NCBI GenBank assembly: GCA_027004335.1
Contig: JALTID010000006.1
Location: 1 to 5,559 of the forward strand
Reading direction: 5' to 3'
DNA from: JALTID01 sp027004335 [NCBI: bacterium]
GTDB taxonomy: Bacteria; JALSQH01
Length of the DNA stretch: 5,559 nt
In this document: piece by piece, positions 1 to 5,559 of the stretch
Layout: the number at the start of each line of letters is the position of its first letter
How positions within the stretch are numbered: position 1 is the first letter of the stretch
The notes under the pieces: generated by a model
The model's database searches: none
Seen by the model: only the letters and a program-made list of their open reading frames with translations
What the model was told of the DNA's origin: nothing
Made by a program: the position numbers and the translations under genes

Positions 1-1935
1 AAGAAATATTTAATTCTTTTCATTCTTCCAGTTTTTTTCCTTTTATTTGTTTCTTCATGCCATAAAAAGGAGGCGAAACATTCTCCCACAAAAGCTGAGA
101 GATGTGAAAAGGTTGTTACTTCTTTTCCCATAACAGTGACTGGTGTAGATGAACTTGACAAATATTGCAGCGGAGTTTCATTTTCTACTGAAAGTGTGGA
201 ACTCAATAAGAATGAGTATTACTTTATTCGTGATGTTAAAGGCATGCTTGATTCTCTTACCCCTCTTGGTAAAATGATTGGTTCCATCTTCTCTGGTGGG
301 GCTTCCGCTTCACCAGCATTCAAAACGAGTAGTGCAGAAACTAACGGGATCAAAGCCAATCTTAGTGCCACTATAAGTGATATGTTTCCATATATAGATG
401 ATGCTCTCAAGCGGATTAAATATTTCGTAGATTCAGGTGACTTTGACAAAATTAACTGGTATGTAAGTGGAGTAACATCTTCACTTGATCTTTCCTCCCT
501 TCCCAAATTGCTTAGAAATAACAATGTCCCTTCAGGGGTGAAATTTGATTTAAGCGGAGAATGGGGACCTGCGGAGATTTTATTTTTTGGAAGTGCTATT
601 GATGGGTTTTATGCCCTCTGGAAATTGATTGTGAGTCTTGATATGGGAATAGCAACTGATCTATATCAGATTTATGTTGATTATAATATGATGGTTGCTA
701 ATAATAGCGCTGACTTTGGTGGTTCTTATGCTCTACCACATTTTCTTGCCCATGTTCTGGGGAATCAAGATGATTTTCTCAACTGGGATAAGGATGGAGG
801 GGCGGAAATATTTGAAAATGATTTCAGGCTTTATCTCGATGCCTTCCTGAGTTTTCTTGTGGGACGGGAGGGTGAGGCTATTTTTGATACAGAGGGCAAC
901 GAGATAGTATTTGCCAATGAAGGATTTTATGAAGCCCTTAAAAAACGTCTGATATCTCCCGGGGAAAAGTCTGACTGGCTCATAAAAGTGATAGATAATG
1001 ATGGTGATGGAGAAATTTCTCAGGATGATTCAATTGTCATTGAATCATCCTATGCAGGTTCAGTGTCGGGAAACGGTATGAGGTGGGAAATCTCTGTACC
1101 AGTATCTTCCACAACTCTTTCAGAAATAGTGAATGTTCTTAAAAAAATGATTGATAGGCTGGAAGATTATAAAACACCTGAATATTCTATTGACCTTGGT
1201 AAAATTTTAACAGATATATTTGGTGATCTGGAAAGAGATTCTGACTATTCAGGGGGTTTCGTGAAAAATGTTCTCCCTGAAGGACTTGTTATGATTGACC
1301 CAGGGGCATTTTTTAGATCTGCAAAGGATATGAGGGGATTCAGATCTATTTTCCCTGTATGGTTTCCAAATCCAGCCTTGGGTAAAAATTGCAGTAGCAG
1401 ATTAGATTATTACTACACCTACGATGAGGAAGAAGGGTATTTTGATTACCTTATGGCTGCAGAGTACGAATTAAAGTTTAGTGCTGGTAGTTTTTATTCT
1501 CTTAAAGTCAAGATTGATCCTTCCAATGTGGCGTGTTATAGTTATGATTTTTCTTCAGATGATGTTCCCCATTTTGATGGGATATTCTCCTCTAAAGGTA
1601 CATTTACAGATCCTGTTGCAGCAGTATCTCAGTATCTTGCTATCCCTGTGGACAAAGCAGGTCCTATTGCTGCTGATAATGTTTTACCTCTACCAGGGGT
1701 GGATGTTGGAGAAGATAGTTATCCAGGGATTCTTCTCTATATGGATTTCCAGAGTCCTACCTTCTATGGATTTTTTAACATTGATGCCAGTAAATTCCCC
1801 TCTGATTGTAGGCCGGCAAATTTGGACAGTGAAACAGATGAGGATCTCCTGAACCAGATAAAGTTGAATGGCGCTGTAAATTGCTTTATCAACCACACCC
1901 TTGGTTTCATCTATTACCTTGTGGAAAATTATTGA
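1..1935 (+). CDS. Large secreted lipoprotein of unknown function with EF-hand-like loops (5' end just outside window)
   Basis: I do not recognise the family. The frame is open from base 1 to the TGA at 1933-1935, giving 644 residues. It opens with KKYLIL, a hydrophobic stretch and VSSC, a lipobox with the lipidated Cys at residue 20 (58-60). An ATG immediately upstream of the window is therefore likely. The GTG at 136 would remove the signal peptide and is not the start. The residue after Cys is His, not Asp, which in Lol-type sorting would favour the outer membrane (inference). Residues 332-343 (994-1029) form a canonical EF-hand/dockerin-like loop with Asp at positions 1, 3, 5 and 12. Residues 263-274 (787-822) form a degenerate one with Asp at 1, 3 and 12 but Gly at 5. 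Besides the lipid Cys there are six cysteines (35, 56, 464, 512, 603, 628), enough for three disulfides in an exported protein. No catalytic motif or transmembrane helix follows the signal peptide. The downstream metK has its own promoter, so the two are probably separate transcription units. Confidence 0.85.
   Translation, partial: KKYLILFILPVFFLLFVSSCHKKEAKHSPTKAERCEKVVTSFPITVTGVDELDKYCSGVSFSTESVELNKNEYYFIRDVKGMLDSLTPLGKMIGSIFSGGASASPAFKTSSAETNGIKANLSATISDMFPYIDDALKRIKYFVDSGDFDKINWYVSGVTSSLDLSSLPKLLRNNNVPSGVKFDLSGEWGPAEILFFGSAIDGFYALWKLIVSLDMGIATDLYQIYVDYNMMVANNSADFGGSYALPHFLAHVLGNQDDFLNWDKDGGAEIFENDFRLYLDAFLSFLVGREGEAIFDTEGNEIVFANEGFYEALKKRLISPGEKSDWLIKVIDNDGDGEISQDDSIVIESSYAGSVSGNGMRWEISVPVSSTTLSEIVNVLKKMIDRLEDYKTPEYSIDLGKILTDIFGDLERDSDYSGGFVKNVLPEGLVMIDPGAFFRSAKDMRGFRSIFPVWFPNPALGKNCSSRLDYYYTYDEEEGYFDYLMAAEYELKFSAGSFYSLKVKIDPSNVACYSYDFSSDDVPHFDGIFSSKGTFTDPVAAVSQYLAIPVDKAGPIAADNVLPLPGVDVGEDSYPGILLYMDFQSPTFYGFFNIDASKFPSDCRPANLDSETDEDLLNQIKLNGAVNCFINHTLGFIYYLVENY
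1022..1051. repeat. Perfect 13-bp inverted repeat with 4-nt loop inside the lipoprotein gene
   Basis: The left arm AGGATGATTCAAT (1022-1034) and right arm ATTGAATCATCCT (1039-1051) are exact reverse complements around the loop TGTC. The structure overlaps the last codons of the EF-hand loop and continues past it, encoding DDSIVIESS and flanking residues. No T-run follows, so it is not a standard intrinsic terminator. It could be an mRNA hairpin, a protein-binding dyad or chance. Confidence 0.9.
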
Positions 1936-2006
1936 CTCTGATGTAGAAAAACTGATGCCTATCTTGTGCGGGGTATAGGGGTAAGTGGATACAGTGTTAC
2001 TGAAGT

Positions 2007-2034
2007 TTGACTGATATTCTATCTTGAATATAAT
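2007..2034 (+). promoter_or_regulatory. Sigma70-type promoter of the metK-ahcY-pilZ operon
   Basis: The -35 box TTGACT (2007-2012) and a perfect -10 box TATAAT (2029-2034) are separated by 16 bp. Transcription would start near 2041, leaving a leader of about 20 nt that holds little more than the Shine-Dalgarno AGGAGG (2048-2053). There is thus no room for a SAM riboswitch between this promoter and metK. Assignment rests on consensus match and position only. Confidence 0.75.
2014..2031. promoter_or_regulatory. Candidate operator dyad in the metK promoter spacer
   Basis: ATATTC (2014-2019) and GAATAT (2026-2031) are perfect 6-bp inverted arms separated by 6 bp. The right half overlaps the -10 box, a position where a bound repressor would block RNA polymerase. 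It does not match an operator I can name (not an obvious MetJ or SahR site). In AT-rich DNA such a dyad can arise by chance. Confidence 0.25.
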
Positions 2035-2061
2035 ATCTCCAAATCTCAGGAGGATATTTCT

Positions 2062-3228
2062 ATGCGAAAAGATTTTCTTTTTACCTCTGAATCTGTAACT
2101 GAGGGCCATCCAGACAAGATTGCTGATATAATCTCTGATTCCATTCTTGATGCCGTGATAGAGCAGGATAAGAATGGCAGAGTTGCCTGTGAAACTCTGG
2201 TAAAAACAGGTTTTGTACTCATTGCAGGAGAAATAACCACCAAAGCCCGGATAAGTTATTCAGAAATAGCAAGAAATGCCATAAAGGAGATCGGTTATAC
2301 ATCCTCCGAAATGGGATTTGATTGGGAAACCAGTGGAGTGATTGTTGCTATAGATAGACAATCTCCTGATATTGCAATGGGCGTGGATGCCCGGGAGGGT
2401 AAAGAACAGGGAGCGGGGGATCAGGGGATGATGTTTGGTTTTGCAGTGGATGAGACAGAAGAGTTAATGCCAGCACCAATAAGTTATGCCCATAAACTTG
2501 CCAGAAAACTTTCTGAGGTGAGAAAAAAAGGTACTGTTGATTTTTTAAGACCTGATGGAAAAACACAAGTTACTTTTAAGTATGAAAATGGCAAACCTGT
2601 TGAGATAACCGGGATAGTTGTTTCAACCCAGCATTCTCCAGGTGTGACTCAGGAACATGTTAAAGAAGCAGTGGTGGAAGAAGTGGTAAAAAAAGTCATC
2701 CCTTCAGAGCTTATGAAAAATACAAAGATTTTTGTAAATCCTACCGGTAGATTTGTAATTGGTGGTCCCAGAGGTGATACAGGTTTAACTGGGAGAAAGA
2801 TAATTGTAGACACTTATGGAGGGATGGGTCGTCATGGAGGTGGAGCTTTCTCTGGAAAGGATCCCAGCAAGGTAGATAGAAGTGCCAGTTACATGGTTAG
2901 ATATATTGCCAAGAATATTGTTGCTGCCGGACTGGCATCAAAATGTGAAGTACTTATTGCCTATGCCATAGGGGTAGCAGAACCCATCTCTCTTACAGTT
3001 GATACTTTTGGCACAGGGGTTATACCAGATGAGAAGATAGAAAAGATTGTCAGGGAAACATTTAAATTAAAGCCTGCAGAAATCATTGAGGAACTAAAGC
3101 TTCTCAGGCCCATTTACAGAAATACCGCTGCGTATGGTCATTTTGGTAGAAGTGAACCTCCGGATGTTTTTACCTGGGAGCAGACAGATAAAGTTGAAGA
3201 ATTAAAAGATAGAGCAGGAATTAGATAG
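2062..3228 (+). CDS. metK: S-adenosylmethionine synthetase (methionine adenosyltransferase)
   Basis: MetK condenses ATP and methionine into S-adenosylmethionine, releasing phosphate and pyrophosphate; it is cytosolic, normally a tetramer needing Mg2+ and K+. At 388 residues it is full length (E. coli MetK is about 384). The N-terminal [13 protein letters not shown] (residues 7-19) contains the ATP/metal-binding His16, Asp18 and Lys19. The family signature [12 protein letters not shown] is at 117-128, the segment [18 protein letters not shown] at 229-246, and the glycine-rich signature GGGAFSGKD at 259-267. The start is fixed by AGGAGG (2048-2053) 8 nt before the ATG and by the conserved N-terminus. 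It is the first gene of an operon: ahcY begins 9 nt after its stop. No active-site residue appears to be missing and no frameshift is visible. Confidence 0.98.
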   Translation: MRKDFLFTSESVTEGHPDKIADIISDSILDAVIEQDKNGRVACETLVKTGFVLIAGEITTKARISYSEIARNAIKEIGYTSSEMGFDWETSGVIVAIDRQSPDIAMGVDAREGKEQGAGDQGMMFGFAVDETEELMPAPISYAHKLARKLSEVRKKGTVDFLRPDGKTQVTFKYENGKPVEITGIVVSTQHSPGVTQEHVKEAVVEEVVKKVIPSELMKNTKIFVNPTGRFVIGGPRGDTGLTGRKIIVDTYGGMGRHGGGAFSGKDPSKVDRSASYMVRYIAKNIVAAGLASKCEVLIAYAIGVAEPISLTVDTFGTGVIPDEKIEKIVRETFKLKPAEIIEELKLLRPIYRNTAAYGHFGRSEPPDVFTWEQTDKVEELKDRAGIR

Positions 3229-4563
<1,335 letters not shown>

Positions 4564-4572
4564 GGTGAAAAA

Positions 4573-4950
4573 ATGCATGAGAGGAGAAGAGGCAAAAGAG
4601 TTCCTGTAAGGGTTTGGGCAGTTAATAATACCCAGAATGAATTCAGTGTCTGGTTTCCCGGTGAAAATCAGCCAGAGGATTTTAAATTTGCTTATTCTAC
4701 GAGGAACCTGAGTATTACAGGAGTCTTTCTTGAAAGCACCTATCCCGTCTCTGTGGGATCGATGCTGGATCTTGAATTAGGATTACCCACAGATGAAAAG
4801 GTGCGGATAAAGGGCCGAATTGTTAGAGTTGTAGATCCTGAAGACCTTGAAGAGGATGAGATCCCTGGAATGGGGATAGAATTTCTTCCTGAAAATGAGT
4901 ATCAGAGAGAAGTTATAAAAAAATTCGTTGAACTTTACAGTAAAAAGTAG
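4573..4950 (+). CDS. Single-domain PilZ protein, probable c-di-GMP receptor
   Basis: PilZ domains bind cyclic di-GMP and relay it to motility, exopolysaccharide or secretion systems. Both binding motifs are present: the N-terminal arginine switch RxxxR at residues 5-9 (within ERRRGKR) and [D/N]xSxxG as NLSITG at 45-50. A late MGIEF (100-104) closes the beta-barrel as in the small PilZ proteins common in Myxococcus and deltaproteobacteria. At 125 residues it is essentially only the domain, with no signal peptide or membrane helix, so it is cytosolic. About 35 residues separate the two motifs, somewhat more than usual, and the segment includes an aromatic/acidic stretch (residues 23-41). The C-terminus is a short charged helix-like segment. 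It starts 9 nt after ahcY; AGGTGA (4563-4568) overlaps the ahcY stop codon, so it is the third operon gene. Its partner is unknown; the SAM-cycle neighbours do not by themselves reveal a function. Confidence 0.88.
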   Translation: MHERRRGKRVPVRVWAVNNTQNEFSVWFPGENQPEDFKFAYSTRNLSITGVFLESTYPVSVGSMLDLELGLPTDEKVRIKGRIVRVVDPEDLEEDEIPGMGIEFLPENEYQREVIKKFVELYSKK

Positions 4951-4967
4951 AAAATGGGACCATTTTT
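4951..4967 (+). terminator. Weak candidate terminator hairpin after the pilZ gene
   Basis: AAAATGGGACCATTTTT begins immediately after the pilZ stop codon and can form a roughly 6-bp AT-rich stem with a GGAC loop. The only T-run (4963-4967) forms most of the 3' arm, so the structure is weak. It is the best terminator candidate in the gap; read-through toward mraZ remains possible. The remaining bases to about 5077 are AT-rich, with no ORF, RNA gene or strong repeat that I can see. Confidence 0.25.
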
Positions 4968-5077
4968 GCAGAACAGCGTTTTATTTTTAAGATTTTTTAT
5001 GCGTTATTTTCAAAATATAGGTAATTTTTACCATAACCACACAATATCTTGGCGTTTCCTTCTGATGTAACCCTCTT

Positions 5078-5098
5078 AAATTTTTTTAAAAAAGATTA
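5078..5098 (+). promoter_or_regulatory. A/T-tract UP-like element upstream of the mraZ promoter
   Basis: AAATTTTTTTAAAAAAG starts at 5078 and is followed by more AT-rich sequence, ending just before the -35 box. Counting from a start near 5138, it covers about -60 to -40, where the RNA polymerase alpha C-terminal domain contacts UP elements. The call rests on composition and placement. Confidence 0.45.
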
Positions 5099-5102
5099 TC
5101 TC

Positions 5103-5131
5103 TTGACATTTGTTTTTCTCATTGCTAATAT
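5103..5131 (+). promoter_or_regulatory. Consensus sigma70-type promoter of mraZ / dcw cluster
   Basis: A perfect -35 box TTGACA (5103-5108) and a -10 box TAATAT (5126-5131) are separated by the optimal 17 bp. The predicted start near 5138 lies inside the first MraZ repeat, so repressor bound to the array would cover the -10 box and the initiation site. With an UP-like tract upstream, this should be a strong promoter when unrepressed. Confidence 0.8.
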
Positions 5132-5189
5132 AGTGGAGTAAAATGGTGTAAAGTGGAGTAGAGTGGTGGAAAGTGAAGTAGAAATTGGA
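5130..5189 (+). promoter_or_regulatory. MraZ operator: tandem 10-bp direct repeats
   Basis: Five consecutive 10-mers share the consensus AAAGTGGWGT: ATAGTGGAGT (5130), AAAATGGTGT (5140), AAAGTGGAGT (5150), AGAGTGGTGG (5160) and AAAGTGAAGT (5170). A sixth at 5180 (AGAAATTGGA) is degenerate. MraZ is known to bind short G-rich direct repeats at 10-bp spacing before its own gene (TGGGN in E. coli, AAAGTG-like in mollicutes). The core here resembles the AAAGTG form. The array begins within the -10 box, spans the predicted transcription start and runs into the mraZ coding sequence. It implies negative autoregulation of mraZ and the downstream genes. Identification as a MraZ site comes from its pattern and position. 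Confidence 0.85.
5155..5158 (+). promoter_or_regulatory. Shine-Dalgarno of mraZ embedded in operator repeat 3
   Basis: GGAG lies 7 nt before the GTG at 5166 and 4 nt before the in-frame GTG at 5163. The spacing favours 5166 as start. The element is part of the third 10-bp repeat, so the same bases probably serve both MraZ binding and ribosome binding. Confidence 0.5.
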
Positions 5190-5559
5190 GAAAAAATCTT
5201 AACTTCTTCTTTTGAGAAGAGTTTCCTGGGAACTTTTCCAAGCAAGGTAGATAGTAAAGGAAGAATGAATATCCCCGCATCTTTTAGAGATATAATTGCA
5301 GCATACTACAGGGATGAGCTTGCTATAACTACTTCTTTTGAGGACCCTGATGGGAGATTCCTTATTGCATTTCCACTTCCAGTGCTTGCCGAAAGACTTG
5401 AAAGGTTGAGAAAACTTATGGCTAAAGATGAGCCTATAAGGTCTCTTTTTGAACAATATGCAGGAGCTGTCAGAGTTCTTGTTGATTCTCAGGGAAGGAT
5501 TGTGATACCGAGAAGTCTAAGGGAAGGTAAGCTTTCAAATCATTTAATGGTGGTTGGTA
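5166..5559 (+). CDS. mraZ: Transcriptional regulator MraZ (3' end cut by window)
   Basis: MraZ is a nucleoid-associated, ring-forming DNA-binding protein with two SpoVT-AbrB-like domains that represses its own promoter and the adjacent dcw genes. Both copies of its diagnostic motif are visible: VDSKGRMNIPASFR (residues 28-41) and VDSQGRIVIPRSLR (106-119), each of the form DxxGRxxxPxxxR. The window ends in LMVVG near the end of the second domain, so perhaps 15-20 residues are missing. The start is not obvious. Family members usually begin right at the residue aligned with Phe20, but that position is preceded by an AGT codon and there is no ATG there. The in-frame stop at 5139-5141 leaves GTG at 5163 or 5166 as plausible starts, giving an unusual extension of about 19 residues. 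ATG at 5265 would delete the first DNA-binding motif and is rejected. Downstream one expects rsmH (mraW), ftsL and other dcw genes. Confidence 0.92.
   Translation, partial: MESEVEIGEKILTSSFEKSFLGTFPSKVDSKGRMNIPASFRDIIAAYYRDELAITTSFEDPDGRFLIAFPLPVLAERLERLRKLMAKDEPIRSLFEQYAGAVRVLVDSQGRIVIPRSLREGKLSNHLMVVG

Noticed and set aside
136-138. GTG as start of the lipoprotein gene
   Set aside because: The frame is open back to base 1 and encodes a signal peptide with a lipobox Cys at 58-60; starting at 136 would discard it.
219-524. Reverse-strand and alternate-frame ORFs, here and at 1481-1852, 1690-2109, 3898-4379 and 5199-5456
   Set aside because: They are antisense or out-of-frame to well-supported genes, and none shows a domain or a convincing ribosome site.
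1958-1979. Hairpin CCTAT...ATAGG as terminator of the lipoprotein gene
   Set aside because: The stem is 5 bp with a 12-nt loop and no T-run follows; too weak to call.
1936-2061. SAM riboswitch before metK
   Set aside because: The promoter at 2007-2034 leaves only about 20 nt of leader, and the sequence upstream shows no riboswitch-like set of helices.
2866-2879. 14-bp exact repeat AGCAAGGTAGATAG shared by metK and mraZ (5241-5254)
   Set aside because: Both copies encode the short peptide SKVD in conserved parts of unrelated proteins; coincidence explains it.
5020-5032. Inverted repeat GGTAA-TTT-TTACC in the pilZ-mraZ gap
   Set aside because: Five base pairs in AT-rich DNA, no extension and no tie to a promoter or stop codon.
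5130-5189. Tandem repeats as a CRISPR array or simple microsatellite
   Set aside because: The unit is only 10 bp with no spacers, and it sits exactly on the mraZ promoter, matching the known MraZ operator pattern.

Overview
The window looks like chromosomal housekeeping DNA from a Gram-negative bacterium. It is AT-leaning by eye. Every gene reads on the + strand, with Shine-Dalgarno sequences and sigma70-type promoters. An archaeal/Thermotoga-type S-adenosylhomocysteine hydrolase, a PilZ protein resembling the small PilZ proteins common in Myxococcus and deltaproteobacteria, and a large secreted lipoprotein suggest an uncultured or deep-branching lineage near the former Deltaproteobacteria. 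That placement is inference and weak.

Layout. (1) 1-1935: the end-to-near-start of a large unrecognised lipoprotein. Its reading frame is open from base 1 and begins inside a lipoprotein signal peptide, so only the start codon seems to be missing. It carries one good and one degenerate EF-hand-like calcium loop, and a perfect 13-bp inverted repeat lies inside the coding sequence. (2) 1936-2061: a short intergenic region with a near-consensus promoter, a small dyad overlapping its -10 box, and a strong Shine-Dalgarno. (3) 2062-4950: a tight three-gene operon, metK (SAM synthetase), ahcY (SAH hydrolase) and a single-domain PilZ protein, with 9-nt gaps. (4) 4951-5165: an AT-rich intergenic region with at most a weak hairpin after the operon, then an A/T-tract (UP-like) element, a consensus TTGACA-17-TAATAT promoter and a 10-bp tandem repeat array that is the MraZ operator. 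(5) 5166-5559: mraZ, cut by the window end, which normally opens the division and cell-wall (dcw) cluster.

How the parts work together: MetK makes SAM. Methyl transfer yields SAH, which AhcY hydrolyses to adenosine and homocysteine, relieving product inhibition of methyltransferases. The co-transcribed PilZ protein is a probable c-di-GMP effector; nothing in the sequence shows why it travels with them. mraZ is probably autoregulated through the repeats at its own promoter and start. I found no mobile element, CRISPR array, tRNA/rRNA, or defence system. The most notable structures are the operator that runs into the mraZ coding sequence and the intragenic hairpin in the lipoprotein gene.
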